From Phytoseiulus persimilis (lineage: Eukaryota; Arthropoda; Arachnida; Mesostigmata; Phytoseiidae): a stretch of 64,000 bases of DNA. The stretch covers positions 16,508,211 to 16,572,210 of the forward strand of contig CM075104.1 in NCBI GenBank assembly GCA_037576195.1, read 5' to 3'. The notes beneath the pieces were generated by a model. That model made no database searches. It was not told the DNA's origin and worked only from the letters and a program-made list of their open reading frames with translations. A program made the translations under genes and the position numbers. Positions 9,877-21,965 of this stretch are shown here, in pieces; the stretch's first letter is position 1, and the number at the start of each line of letters is the position of its first letter.

Positions 9877-11339
9877 TCAGCGATCATCGCTGACGTGATA
9901 GGCACGATCGACTCCGCAGCTGTCCGGGGCGTCATGCCAAAGCTGAGACGGCTCCGCAAACAAGTTAACTACGGTCGGGACAAAGTTGGCCCGGAACTGG
10001 GGGAGAATGCGGCACGACGTCAACATATAGAGATTCCTCCCACGCTGATTCAAATGGTCTTCGGTCTCCAAAATCTGATGGCACAATTTCAGGAGGCCGG
10101 CTTTACCGCCACCAGCTCTGAAGAGGGTGAGTTCCTCGTTCAAAGATTCCTGAAGGCAACCTTCACCTTCAATCACAAGATTGAGGCCAGCTAGAGCCGC
10201 AGAGACAGAATCACATGAAAGGGTTGCCTGAAGTGAAAATGATGTTCCATTTAGTCTCTCTGATCCATCCATCTCTGATCAACAAGGCTTCTGTGATAGA
10301 GTAAACTGGAACCGAGCTCGGACGACTCATCGCAGGTTCCATTGCTGCGCTCGGCCGGCTGGAGCAGGGCATCTGAGCGGAACTCGCGATTTCCGCAAGA
10401 ACTTGGAGGAGCTCTTCTCCCGATGGTGGTTGTTGCCCGGTCGCGGCCTCGAGCTCGAAACCGTATCCTGGGCTGTCCAGTATCGCGACAGCAGTCGAAA
10501 GCACTGTTCTGCGTTTCTTCAGCTCCTGTTCAAGACTGTGGAGTGGGGTCTCGGCCAGAGCTGACTGAGCATTGCGGAGTGCTTCCATGAGGAGGGTGAA
10601 AACTCTGTCTGCGTGTATCAGAGTCGCTTGCTGGCTGCTCAGAAGGAGTATAGCTCGCATGAAGTGATTCAAAGCCTTGACTATACTCTCCAAAGTCAGC
10701 TTGACTTGGCCACTGATCGGCGTGCCATGCCGGTAGAACACATTGTTCAGAGCGGGTTGAATGCGGAGCGCCCTCTAAATCATCAGAACTGTAGAATACC
10801 ATCGTGTCCTGCAATCGAGAATGGGTCGGAGCTCTTCCTTGTTGAACTCATCCGTTGCGGTCAGTCTTCGGAGGTCGTCCATGGGGTTGGGCTTCCGCTG
10901 ACCGTCTCGACGTTGGAGGCGATCCACAACACCGCCAAAGCAGACTGTGTCTTGATCTGCATCAATATGGAGCTGTGGTGGCTCGTCCGTGTCTGTATCC
11001 GAATCCTCCTCCCATTCATTGTCAAAAACTACCTCTTCGGACTCCGGAGCATCGAGGATGCCAACTTTGAAAGCCAAGGCTTCGTCCCGTGCCTGACTAT
11101 CCTGACAACAAGAGCGAGACCATGGCGAAGCACTCTCGCTTCTTCATACCCATAATCCTGACCGGTCTGAGGACATTGGTGGCTGCCAAAACGTTTTCCG
11201 TCAGGAGACCTACAGTGCTGAGTCGCTCGCGAATCGGGTCGCTCAGATATACACTTGTAGCTCGGCTCTTCATTCTAACAAGTCCGAGGGCTGCAATTTT
11301 TGTATTTCCGAGAATGGCAGCTCCATGATGAGTGCTCAC
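9877..11339 (-). pseudogene. Decayed hAT-type transposase
   Basis: Minus-strand segments at 11339-11097, 11077-10775 and 10741-10211 form one degenerate coding region broken by a frameshift near 11090 and a stop near 10775. The segment ending at 10775 carries LRPILDCRTRWYSTV, the D-x-[RK]-T-R-W-x-S motif found in the middle of hAT transposases. The next segment is a helical Leu/Ala/Glu-rich stretch (ESIVKALNHFMRAIL), as expected after it. An acidic linker (WEEDSDTDTDE) precedes it. No intact catalytic triad or dimerisation domain is visible. Confidence 0.5.
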
Positions 11340-11986
11340 GGTCAGGTCGCGATCCGTCCCGAAACGGCTGCTTCGTCAAAGGAGTTTGACTGTTCCTGAC
11401 CTGGGAAACAACAGACTATAATTGAGTAAATGTGAAATATCTTGTCGGGAATCGGGGCCTATGCATGATGGAAGTTTCCATGGAGAGCCTCGAACCCATC
11501 GAACCAATGTCCTAAGATTTGATGTGTAGCTGGTTCCGGAGTACTGCCACATCTTCGTGGAGATGGCTCGTCAACGCTGACCCCGATTTGAGCAGAGGCT
11601 GATCACAGGGTTGAGCTCGGTTGAACGGCTTTCTCAAAGTCTCGGAAGGGACCATCTGTCTCATACTGATATTGGTCTCGCAAATAAACCTAAGTACGTC
11701 ACTCATCATGCTCTGCTCATGACTAGGGCTGAGATTTCTATGAAATGCGTATTCTTCTTCATATGTTTATATTCCGCGTTTTTCTGATTATTTCACTGTC
11801 TTTCGCCCTGTCGTGCGTATCTTTATAAGTTCAGCATTGAGGACCTCATTTGAGGTAACCTTGCAATCAGGCACAGCAAGGCATGCACATGTATCGCGAT
11901 TGCGAGTTGCAGTGTTCTCCGGGAGGTTGTCATGAGTGCGACCAGCCGTGTGTGTGACCTCGAATCAAGACTCCTGATCTCAAGAG
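11340..11986. other. No gene recognised between two hAT remnants
   Basis: AT-richer sequence, with TATGTTTATATTCCGCG near 11760. Only short frames; I see no domain. Confidence 0.4.
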
Positions 11987-12660
11987 TTGTTTGGGAGTTT
12001 TCAGATGTCGAAAGGAGAAAAAAGTCATGCCGAGCTCATCCGAATCTTCGGAGCCGATGTGCTCGTGTCCGATTGTGGCATCATTCTACGCACCCTCCGC
12101 TCGAAGCCGTTCCCTAAAGCGAGAGAACTCGCGATAGAGCAGCAGGTCCGCACGAGGATACACAAGCAAGCCCTTCAGCGTCGCAAGGAGGGAGCAACGG
12201 GATATCAACTGCAGCTATCAGTCGCAGTTAGTGACAGCACTCTGGAAATTCGATTCAATTCAGGTTTATGCAACGCTCCATGGCCGCAGATATTCCGCTG
12301 CATAAACTTTCGAATCCCGTCTGAGGGCTTTTCTTGAGGAGGTAACCTTGATGAAAGTCCCCGATCCATCGACACTGCGCAAGGGTTTCGCTACGTCTGT
12401 TTAGGACGACACCATGCGCAACATCCACAAAGCTGTCGGAACATCGCAGATTGGGATCTCTATCAATGAGACGACGGATAAAACGGGGCGAATCGTAGCC
12501 AATGTTGTGGTGGGCGTTTCGAGAAACACCAAGTTTGGCGGGAGCTACTTTTTGATGTATGAAGCTGTGGATTCTCCGAATGATACAACCTTCGCGCACG
12601 TCTTCGTGAAATCATTGGAGTTGTTGTGGGATGGCGAGATCCATTACGAGCGCGTCCTTA

Positions 12661-12975
12661 CAGTGGCGTAGCCAGGATTTCCTCTGGGGAGGGGCTGAAT
12701 ATTTTCTCCGTTCACTTACACCCCGCGCGTTCTGTGAAACCTAAAACTATTTCCGGTTCATCGGTACATGTTGTAAGCTTTCTGTGAAGCAGTTTGCACT
12801 GAACTGATAGAAAGTCCTTGATTTCAACTGAAATCAAGGAATATCGTCGCAGCTTGAAGAATGTCTTCGGCGGTTTTTGGAGTGTCCCTCGTTTGTTTTG
12901 CTGCATGTCCATTAATATGACATTGGAGCGCTTCATCGAGGAGACGGTTTCGTAGGCATACGTATACGTCAAATC
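12661..12975. other. Possible short element inside the hAT gene
   Basis: Starts CAGTGGCGTAGCCAGGATTT, close to the termini of the short element at 33765-34066. It contains a perfect hairpin, CCTTGATTTCA-ACT-TGAAATCAAGG, at 12812-12840. I could not find its right end, so this may be only half an element. Confidence 0.35.
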
Positions 12976-12979
12976 ACCT

Positions 12980-13325
12980 CCTCAGACCCAGTAGAGTACA
13001 GTGAGATCGATCTTGGAATCACTCCCATAGACTTCGAAGAGCATGGTCAGATCGATCCAGAATTCGGTTTCCTAAACTCCGAAAAGTATGGTCAAATCGT
13101 CACCATAGTCACCGCTATAGACTCCAAAAAGGTTTATGATTTTATGATTTTGCTCGATGTAGCAAAGTTTGGTCGACGCCGGAATCACCTCCATATACCC
13201 TGTAAACTATGGACAGATCGACCGCGGAGTCAACTCCACAGACTCAGGAACGTTTGATCAGATCGACCCCGGAAACCTCTCCTCTGACTCCGAAAGGCAT
13301 CGACAGATCGACGCCGGACAGTCTA
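12980..13325 (+). repeat. 45-bp minisatellite array 2 (diverged)
   Basis: Seven or eight diverged 45-bp monomers with 'GGTCAGATCGATCC', 'GGAATCACTCCCATAGACTC' and 'GACAGATCGACCGCGG'. The array is interrupted near 13138-13170 by a short ATGATTTT repeat. It belongs to the same family as arrays 1 and 3 and lies in the plus orientation. Confidence 0.75.
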
Positions 13326-13362
13326 ACAAAGTGACAGACGAAGCGCATAATATATGGTAAGG
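13319..13362 (+). repeat. Conserved tail of 45-bp array 2
   Basis: Contains 'GTGACAGACGAAGCGCATAA' followed by TATATGGTAAGGA. It matches the tails at 3150-3232 (reverse strand) and 26551-26605. Confidence 0.65.
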
Positions 13363-14109
13363 AAATTACTCGGTTTCCAAGAGCTAGAGATCCAACATTC
13401 TAAATTGCCTAGATCACGGTGAGCATCGCGTGTCGGAGCAGATTCGAATTGTTTTCCCAAAAGTGGATCGCCTGATGGCTTGCATGAAGAGCGTACTGTT
13501 GAAGGCTCCGTCTCCGTCCCGTATTTGTCCCGGGGGAAGTTGATTGCCGCTGCCCCCGAGCCGATTCTCGCCCGCTGGGGCACATGGATAAAAGCAGTAG
13601 ACTACTATGCCCTGAAGTTCGAGAATCTGAAAAAGTTCGTCCGCGAGGAACTAGATGAAGATGACTCCGCGGCGATAGGAGAACCGAAGAATTTGTTCGT
13701 CGACCGATCAGTCGCAGCCGGCCTCGTCGCCATCTCCATTCCCTTTCCGGGATACCGACGACGATCACGGCTCTGGGAAGCCTGCGTCCAAAATTGGCGG
13801 ATTGGAGGAGCTCAGGCCTGTTCAAAAGAATTCGACAACGTGGTAAACAGCAACGACGGTTTCACAGAGCTATGTCGAATGCGAGATTTCATGAGAAGGA
13901 ACCCGAGAGACGGTAAAACGGGATTGTCCCCGGAAGATGCTTTGGTACTTAAATTCGCGCTAATCGTGTCCTGTGAAGTCGAGCGAACCTTCTCCCAGTA
14001 CGAATCCATTCTACGAGACAAAAGACAGTCTTCCCTGTTTGAAAATCTGAAGCATTCTGTGTGGTACTTGTAACCAACCTCACAACTTGGAATAACCTTT
14101 AGCATACCT

Positions 14110-14222
14110 GCCTGCATATTTGTGCTGATTTTTCGTGCATATTTCATGCATATTCTCCGCTATTTCATGCATATTCTCCGCTATTTCATGCACATTCTCC
14201 GCTATTTCATGCATATTTTCCC
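14110..14222. repeat. 21-bp tandem repeat
   Basis: About four copies of CTATTTCATGCATATTCTCCG with few changes. AT-rich, and placed just after the hAT C-terminal coding block. On the minus strand it reads as a short HEIAENM repeat. Confidence 0.85.
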
Positions 14223-14314
14223 AGCTCCAGGAATAAACAATCAGTTGTGCCAAGCTGCTCCGGATGAATTGACACATCCTTCGTGCCTCTCTTGACCGTT
14301 GCAGTGGGTGCTGC

Positions 14315-14710
14315 AATCAAACTCCGAGAATCTTCGGAATAAGGAGCCCGAGAATCATCGGAGTTCTATTCACCGCGCTGCAATAGGATTCCACTCCGAG
14401 AATCTTCGTCATGAAGAACCCGAAAATTATCAGAGTTCTGTTCACTGCGCTGCCACAGGACTCGATTCCGAGGATTTTCGTAATATTTTCGGGTTTCTCG
14501 ACCCGACGATCCTCGTACTTGACTCTTATAAACTGTGTGGATAGAACTCCGACACTTTTTGGATTCATGATCCCGAAGATCCTTGGACTTGACTCTTGTG
14601 AACTCTGTGGGTAGAACTCCGACGATTTTCGGGTCTCCCATCCCGAAGATCTTCGTACTCGACTCTCGTATATTCTGTGGATAGAAGTTCTATCATAGAA
14701 CTCCGGAAAT
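14315..14710. repeat. 72-bp repeat array C with strand switch
   Basis: 14315-14480 carries 72-bp units in the plus orientation ('CCGAGAATCTTCGGAATAAGG'-type words cut to their cores CCGAGAATC and CGGAGTTCTATTCACC). From about 14490 to 14710 the related units run on the minus strand ('GGATAGAACTCCGAC', 'CCCGAAGATC'). The array is therefore two inverted blocks meeting near 14485. Confidence 0.7.
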
Positions 14711-15888
14711 TCTCGGAGTCTCGAACACCGCGCCGCGCTGGCTGGCACTACCCTTCCCCAAAATGGTCGCCCTCCCTGCTTGTGCCGCCCGACGCCCAAC
14801 CCGTCCGGCGGATTCGGCAGGATTTCGATGCCACCGAAGCCGAAGCGGAACGTGTGCCCATAGCTTCGTTCTGATTCCCGATTCGCATATCGGTCAAGTA
14901 ATCGTTTTCTGATCGTGTTTCGGTTGTTTTGAACCCACTGATTCGAGAGAGAGCGCATATCGGGGCATTCGAAAATCAAAGAAGAGGATACATATAATAT
15001 CGCCCTCGAGCGATATGTTGACTGAATGTCATAACATGATAGCGAAATACGAGTCGGGTCGTGGACCTATAGGGGTGAAAATCGAAAACTGGGAGAATAG
15101 ACTGCTACAAACACTTCACAACTTCCGGGTACACACTGGAGCGGGGCTTGGCTCCCTGAGTAAATCAGCAAGAAGCCATGCGCTTGCTCCCAACAGGAGA
15201 AGGGAGGTAGACGACGAGGGAACGAAGCCAACGCTGCGCTTTACATCTCAATCCGTTTTCTTAAGCACAAGAAAGTCAGCCACTCGGCTCTGTTTCAATT
15301 CGCTCAGATACGCGCCCAAAATCGGTTCGGAGCTCCGCCCCTAAACGTCCTTTCCCTTGAATCCGTCCGGAAGGCGCCATGTTTAAAACGGTATATTGGC
15401 CACCCTCCCTACGACCAGCAGCAACTCGCTACCCGCCTAACCGACAAGAACCCCCATAAGATGCCATTTGAGCTTCCATCCTCCTCCGCTAACCTGTCGG
15501 CGCCCTCACTGCTCGCTCGAGTTCTTGTGGGCTGTACTCGGGTAACCAGCCAGTTCGAGCGGCACAACTCTCTGAGCGACAGCCGAAGCAGCTCCGTCCG
15601 CTCACTTCGCTGAGTGTGTGTGTTTGTTGTTTCGTGCCGCAGACGACTTTCCGCTCTGTAGATCTTTGTTTACTCCTTGTGCCAGCTTGAGGAGAAGAAT
15701 CGGTGCTCACTGAGTGCAGCAGGACTCTTTGTTAATTTGTGGACACGGAGATATTGTAGACCCTGACTTCCGACCGCAGAGGGGACTTCCTAAAGCAGCA
15801 GTCGGCTTGTGTTACCGCGACTCCATCCGGTTCACCCCGGGTTTGCTGCCCCGATTCTTGACCTGATTCGTGAACCAGGAGCTCTAGG
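14711..15888. other. Upstream region of DCP2
   Basis: No gene recognised. The stretch 15480-15888 is CpG-rich and probably holds the DCP2 promoter and 5' untranslated region. A short palindrome, ATATCGCCCTCGAGCGATAT, lies at 14998-15017. I see no convincing TATA box at a fixed distance. Confidence 0.45.
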
Positions 15889-17387
15889 ATGGTTGTCCCG
15901 AAGGAGATTCTCGATGACTTGGGCAGCCGCTTCCTGATACATCTCCCCACAGAGGAGAAGAAAGATCCCACTCGTTTGTGTTTCCAGGTAGATATCCTCG
16001 CGATACCGAGCACCACACAGCTATTTTCTCAATCCGACCGCTTCCTAGTTTTGAGAACGCAAGATGTCCTTGGGTATCCGCGGAGCGGCGTCACAAATTC
16101 AATACTGAATTATGCTGTGTTGCTTTCCAGGTCGAGCTCGCCTATTGGTTCTATCTGGATTACTATGCGGGTGATGGCAGTACTTTGCCTTCGCTCTCCA
16201 TGAGTCAATTCACATTCGAGCTCTTCTCGCACATACCGGGAATGACCAAGTTCGCCAAGCGAACGGACGAGATCATCGCAACTTGGAAGCAGTACAAGTT
16301 CGCTGTCCCAACTTTTGGCTGTATCATGGTGAGGAACCTTCTTAATAATCCCCTCGTTGTTTTATTCGACTTAGTCTAGAAGAAGGCTTGAGAATATTTC
16401 GCGCAGTGGAATGATGTTGTCGGTTTGCGACTCGCTCGAAGCCACCACTCACTCTCCTATCCGCTTCTGCAGATCGACGAATCGTATCAGAATGTTCTAC
16501 TCGTCCAAGGGTACTGGAGCAAGAGCACGTGGGGTTTTCCCAAGGGCAAAATAAACGAAGGAGAGAAGCCCCACCAATGTGCGGTGCGGGAAGTTTTAGA
16601 GGAAACAGGCTTCGATTGCGCGCACCTACTCAACAAGCGTCTCTTCCTCGAGAGAAGAGTGGGCGATCATGATCAGCGCCTGTACATTGTCCCCGGCGTG
16701 TCTCGGGATACAATATTCCTGCCCCGGACCAAGAAGGAAATCAGATCGATCCGTTGGTTCAACATTTGTGATCTACCCTCCTTCAAGAAGGACCCAACAC
16801 CGGCGGAGAAGCTTGGCATGAATTCCAACCACTTCTTCATGATAATGCCTTTCGTCAAAGCACTCCGTAAATGGATGACCACGAAAAGGCTCTCAGTCGG
16901 CCTCGGTGCATTACCAGTGTCTCAAACGAAAACGTCAATCGGTAGCGCTTCAACCAAAGGCCCTGGAAGTTCTTCGAACAGATCTCGCAGCCAGTCTGTT
17001 GATCACTTAGAGGAGTCCTCCACCGGAAAAGCAGCGAAAGAAACCCAACCGAAGAAGAAGAGCAAAGGAGAGAACGCTGCGAGGAGATCTTTGAACAGAA
17101 TGTTCGAAGACGCCGCTCAGAAGCAAGAAACGCAATTGAAGAGCGCACAGCAAGCTAAACAACAGCCGAAACAATCGAGACCGTCTCTGGAACCGCGAAC
17201 ACCTGATCAGCTGCAGAATATGCAGGCCCAACGCAGCAGATCTAGATCTGAGAGAAGATCGAGCCCAACGTCCTCAGGAAAGGTCAAAGCGATCCTAAGG
17301 CCCACTTACCAAGCGCCCGATTTCGAAATTCCTGCTTGGCAAGACTTCAGGCTCAAGTATTCGGATTACACTTCACTTGTGTACTGA
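15889..17387 (+). CDS. DCP2: mRNA-decapping enzyme 2 (three exons)
   Basis: Hydrolyses the 5' cap of mRNA, releasing m7GDP and a 5'-monophosphate RNA for XRN1, in the cytoplasm and P-bodies. Exons: 15889-15987, 16131-16328 and 16473-17387; both introns are GT-AG and phase 0. The product is about 403 residues. Residues 1-99 form the Dcp2 box A (Dcp1-binding) domain with RFLIHLPTEE and ELAYWFYLDYY. The Nudix domain follows from about residue 100, with WGFPKGKINEGE and a perfect GX5EX7REVLEETGF box. Box B is around NSNHFFMIMPFVKALRKWM. The rest is a Lys/Ser/Gln-rich disordered tail ending WQDFRLKYSDYTSLVY, resembling the C-terminal motif of animal Dcp2. The start ATG lies at the usual place before EILDDLGSRF. 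Intact. Confidence 0.96.
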
Positions 17388-18735
17388 GTTCCGGGAACAT
17401 TAGCTCGCTCATTCTCAAGAATTCCGTATAGTTTCACTTCTCTTCGAGCTCATCAGGGGGAGCCGCACATTTTCATTAAGTCAAGCGGGTACTGAACGAT
17501 TCCGCAGAAGTATTGTTTCGCGGAGTTCAGTGCCTGCGCAGCAGAACATTGTGACTCATACGACAAGAATTCATAGCACCAGTTCGAGGACTGTGTGTTG
17601 GTTCAAGACTGTGATGTTCGAGCCGGATTCTTTTCCAATTGTATAGAGTTGAAGTTTTTCTGTACATGATGAAGTCTCAATTCGTTGGTCTTTGAGCGTT
17701 ATGAGTAGGGCTCTGAAGACAATCAAGATCTGTATACTCGATGACCTATTGTATGTTTTCGTAACAGGATGATGAGTTACTGTGATCCAACGATTAATTT
17801 ATGTGTAGATTCATGAGTTAGCTTATGGACGGTAACCTCACCTAACGGTGTAAATTTACATAAAGACGATAAATCCTACCTTAACGGTTTCGTTGTGCTC
17901 TCTCAATCTCCGCATGCACTGGAAGGTGAACTCCAGAGTTTCCCTCCATCGTTCCCTGCCCACGACGACGAAGAAGTTCGAGGAAGCTTGTGGCGGAGTC
18001 CGCGAAATCGGAGTCGGTTGCGTTGATCCTACCCATGATTCCCACGCAATCACCGTGTTGCGATCGCTCCATGCCATCCGTGTGATCCCAAAGAACCAGT
18101 AATTCCAGAATTGAGAACCAGTCATTTACTCCATCTGAGTTCGTGATAAGCCCATGAGGGTGGTTGGATGGCTTGGAGAGCTAATTCGCCTGTGGGCACA
18201 TCGTGTATTCTTCCCTAGCTTCCTGCTCAATCATGTGCTTGGACTTTCGCACTCCCCGGTTCATTGCTGAGGTCCGAAAATCCGGAGGCATTGACGAGGA
18301 GCTCGTTCTCGGACCCCGAAGTTGTGGGAACTCGCGCGCTGCGTCGCAGCATGCTGTCCGTTGCAAGGATCGTCTGCAAGTTATGGAGTCAGATAACGTT
18401 ATGATTTTTAATTTAGAGAAACGATGAAAAACTTAACACGCGTCAAATCATCGATTTTTAGGCTTGGCAAAGATTGCGAATTCGGAAAATCCATGGCCGA
18501 GATAGCCCGCTGCATTTCAGGCGGAGACAGCTGTTGTTGTGGTTCGCATTCTCTTCGCCGGTGCTCGCCCTCCTGGGAACGAGAACCCTGTATCCTGAGT
18601 GCGCGTGCGCGAAGCCGTCCTCCTCTCTCTGGCATGTGGGCGATCCGACACCACCGGCCGAGAGCGAGCAAATTTCATTCCTCGCAAAAAATCAGAGCTT
18701 TCACGCCGACATCCTGATTCGATCACTTCCGGATC
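17388..18735. other. DCP2 3' region and spacer to the THEM6-like gene
   Basis: The first 400-500 bp are probably DCP2 3' untranslated sequence. I find no AATAAA, only ATAAA variants near 17860-17870. From about 17880 to 18720 small frames occur on both strands without recognisable domains. Confidence 0.45.
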
Positions 18736-21467
18736 ATGGGGCTAATAAGTACTCTGTTAGCGGCAGCTTGCATAGTTTTCGATGTCACATACTTTGCTAA
18801 AATGTTTTGGCTCTACTACCCTTATCTGATAGGAATAAAAAAGCAGATCCACGGTGTACATGAGGAAGCAGAATCTCTCGGTGAGTAATTATCAAGTGAA
18901 CTCCTCGTAGGATCGCCAGTTTCCTTGCCTTGCCGATCGATTAGTCGTGCACCTGTCACGCGCAAATCGGATCGAGGACGATTATCAGTTATCAGCTGGG
19001 GTCCTGAGCTTGACACCGTGGGTCTATGTCGTACCCAGCTAGATTATGAGCCTATCATAGTTCTCTGATCTCCTCGCAACCGCTCGCAAGACTTCCGTCC
19101 GCCCAGATTCGAGTGTCGAGCCGCTCGGTTCTTATTGCTCTCGGCGGTTTGCATTGAATGAAGACAGTATTCAGCTCTCGAGCGATCGATCGCCGCGCTT
19201 CGATCAGGAAACGCGAAGGATGAGTCAGCTCGGCAGAGATGAGCATTTCTGTGGCCTAAGATCCACTCACTGTAGCAACAAAGAGGAGATCTCATGCTCC
19301 CGGCCCAGTCGTTTTACGAAATTTTCAATTCGAAAAACCATCGGACGTGCCAACATGCCGGTACAGGTGTGACTGTCAACTTCAGAGTTGAGCGATCGGT
19401 TCTCGATTGGGACGCAAGCTGTAACATAGTATGATTGCACTCCTATGAGGGATGACCGGAAGCTCCTGTCAAATCACGATTTCCTTCATTTATGGATCGG
19501 AAAGATTATTCGTCTCCATACGGAGTCGGAAGGATCTAGAGAAGCGCACCGATATAGTCCATGCAGGATCGATATTGTGCGCCAGAATGGCTGCCGAGAA
19601 GCAACCTTTCTGAATTCAACATCGCGCTGCAGGATGATTGAGAACATCAGTGAAACCAAAGCCAGTCCCGATGTAGTATAACGCTTACCGGAGCTGTTTT
19701 CTCTTGCAGGAATATGCTTGCCTATTGACTTGGATTACATGTGGCACATGAATCACGCGAAATATCTGAGGAACTTCGAGTACGCTCGTGGCTCGTTTGC
19801 GGGGACTTCGGGCCTTCTGCAGTCGATATTCTTCGCAGGTCGAAGAGATCAATGGTGCGTCATTGCTGCCGTGGCTGTCCGGTATAGAAGACAAGTAAAG
19901 TGCTTTGAACGATATAGGATAACGACAAAGGTAAATGAATCGCAGTCTGCACAGTCGGCTCTTCCCACTCTGAGACTTCATCTTCCTCCAATGGTCCCGA
20001 TTCGGGGGTGACTTCACCCGAATAATCATATTCGCTCGTTTCTAGCTCGTCTACATTGAGGGCCGAGACTTCTTCTTCGAACAGAAGATGATCGGTGTGA
20101 GCGACAGCTTCGTAAAGGCGGTCTGCCTCTCGAAGGTGGGTGAATGCACTCAAAGATCCTTCTCAGGCGTCGGAAAGAACCGCGATTTTCACGAACAACG
20201 GTTCTTGGCTCTTTGAGAACCGCGGTTTGAAACCGCGAGTGGGACCGTGGTTCCGAACCGCGGAGAACCACGACCAACGGCCGGAATGATACGGGTAGCC
20301 TTCGAGCAGTTCACAAATGCGCATCAGTTGTATCTTGAGAAACTAACAAGAGCACAAAGTCATCTTCAAAGTAATTGGGAGCAAACCTGCACATTTTTCT
20401 CATATCGCTCTATCTGATGATGATGAGTAAAGAGTCGGCATGGAACAGTTTTCTGTTAATCGAATGTTTGTCAGAAAAGCTCGTCGATCTTTCAGTCTTA
20501 GATTCCCGAGTTCCGAGAAACGAAAGCAATGAGGAACTGGGTTAGGGACTCGAACGCAAATGCATCTGCGGATTCAATTCTAGTTTCTCGTTGCCCCTAG
20601 CTGCCGGGAAACAGCTATCTGAAGCTTCCCATCGTGCGGATACGTTCATGTCTCGAACCTACTGGACTCATTAAAACGCTCTCCTTGGACAAGGAAGTGC
20701 ATTTCAGTCTTCTATCGTACGGGAACTATTTCGCGTGAGACAAAACGGAATCCGCCTGGACGGAAACGGATAACGAGAGCGTGCCCAGAGAGCTATTGTT
20801 GACAATTTGCGATATGCGACTCGTACGGTGCGACGTGAGGCGAAGCAGAGAGCGTGTTGATTTCAAAATTTCGGCTTTCTCGTTCTCCAAGTTCTGTTGA
20901 GGCAAGGCCCCGGTTCGCAACGGAATAGCTTCGCCATCGTAGGAAGCTCCTCGGGTAGTGGGTGTCCGCCTGGCGTTGGCTCCAAAGGATACTTCCGGAA
21001 TTGAACCGTTTCGGCTCCCATTCTTCCATTCGGGCTGAGGTCTGCCAGAACAGTGAAGGGGTTGGCTCGCCGATAAGGGCAAGATGAAAGCTTCGTCCGC
21101 GGGGGTTCATGCGGTTCTGGAACCGCAGAAAGTAACGGTTCCGGAATCGTGGTTCGGGATCGCCAAGTCACCAAGTACTTCCCCACCGATTCAGTTGCTG
21201 CAGCGGATCGATCCCCATACAACGCAGCAGCAGGATCGTCATCATTGAACTCTTGCTCATTACTTGCAGGCGACTATGACGCCCGCCGGAGACTGTCGAG
21301 AAATGCTCCTCGGCTGCGGAGTGGATCCGACGCCATTCATCGGCCCGATCGAAGACGATCTCAAACATTTCATCGAGCTGAATCGAGCCTCTAGCGCCAA
21401 GCTCAACCCTTCGAAAGACTCATCGGCTAGTCTCAGCAGTCTGGCTGAAACATCGAAGCAACAGTAG
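18736..21467 (+). CDS. THEM6: THEM6-like thioesterase-superfamily protein, one conserved exon not found
   Basis: Member of the THEM6 family: hotdog-fold proteins with an N-terminal membrane anchor, reported at the endoplasmic reticulum. Exons seen: 18736-18880, 19710-19930 and 21270-21467, joined by GT-AG sites in phases 1 and 0. Exon 1 encodes a hydrophobic anchor (LISTLLAAACIVFDVTYF). Exon 2 encodes the hotdog start, PIDLDYMWHMNHAKYLRNFE, then VAVRYRRQVKCFERYRI. The last exon encodes GVDPTPFIGPIEDDLKHFIE and LNRASSAKL, matching the family C-terminus. The expected 30-40 residues with the W-D-D and Y-L-E-x-R-F strands are not visible in intron 2 (19931-21269). Splicing what is seen still stays in frame and gives about 187 residues. 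AATAAA at 21966-21971. Confidence 0.82.
19860..20153 (-). other. Acidic open frame overlapping exon 2 and intron 2 of the THEM6-like gene
   Basis: A minus-strand frame encoding a Glu/Asp-rich segment (VDELETSEYDYSGEVTPESG). Not recognised. It resembles acidic linkers of the hAT remnant at 10775-11077 in composition only. Part of it is the antisense of THEM6 exon 2, so only 19931-20153 could be independent coding sequence. Confidence 0.25.
20157..21170. mobile_element. Possible non-autonomous element in THEM6 intron 2
   Basis: Repeated GAACCGCG and GGTTC words cluster at 20170-20282 and again, inverted, at 21106-21166. The two ends align as imperfect inverted repeats ('GAACCGCGATT' against 'GAACCACGATT'). 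The layout resembles the hAT element at 7812-9040. I could not find a target-site duplication, so the ends are uncertain. Confidence 0.4.
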
Positions 21468-21965
21468 AAAATGGAGGATTCCCCGACGGTATTCGAGAGT
21501 GATGGTGAAGCTCCACCGGGCGATCAATCGAATCCAACGCTCTTTCAAAGGAGGCAATACTGGGAACACGGGAAGTTCTCACCTCCTGCTACCTCTGTCC
21601 TTGGATGACTTCGTCATCGGCTCTCATAGTTGCCGCTGGGCTGTGATGAGGGTTCACATCCAATAGCAGTCTCTCTGGGGCCTCAGGAGTTGCTTTTCCG
21701 CGCAAATATTTCGGGTTTTGCTGTTGAGAATGCTATGAGTGGAAGTTTCCTCGGTATCCTGCCGGGAGATTGATTGTTACTTCTTGTGCGCGAGCGCCCG
21801 TTATTGAATGATGCGATATGATCGTGTGATTTCAGATACCATCCCAAGGAGAGAATATTTGATGTACTCTCAAGCTATTCCTATGAGGGCCACCCAAGTA
21901 GATATTCCTCAACAACTACAGAACAAACTAGGCAGAGCTTGCATTGAACGACGGTGCAATCTCCT

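Larger units (their letters stand above)
11987..14073 (+). pseudogene. hAT transposase (CGGBP1-like family), split by a minisatellite
   Basis: Three blocks appear in the right order. 11987-12337 encodes an N-terminal segment with a probable zinc-finger remnant (DVLVSDCGIILRTL) and THKQAL-like helix spacing. 12349-12671 encodes the catalytic core start SINETTDKTGRIVANVVVG, the usual D-E-T-T-D site here reading N-E-T-T-D, with a TAG at 12402-12404. 13480-14073 encodes the C-terminal dimerisation domain, ending LKFALIVSCEVERTFSQYES then LRDKRQSSLFENL. Most of the middle is missing: about 800 bp of unrelated sequence and a 45-bp array lie between the core and C-terminal blocks. An AATAAA lies near 14231. 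Inactive. Confidence 0.7.

Noticed and set aside
16673-17231. Minus-strand frames across DCP2
   Set aside because: They are antisense shadows of the DCP2 coding exon.
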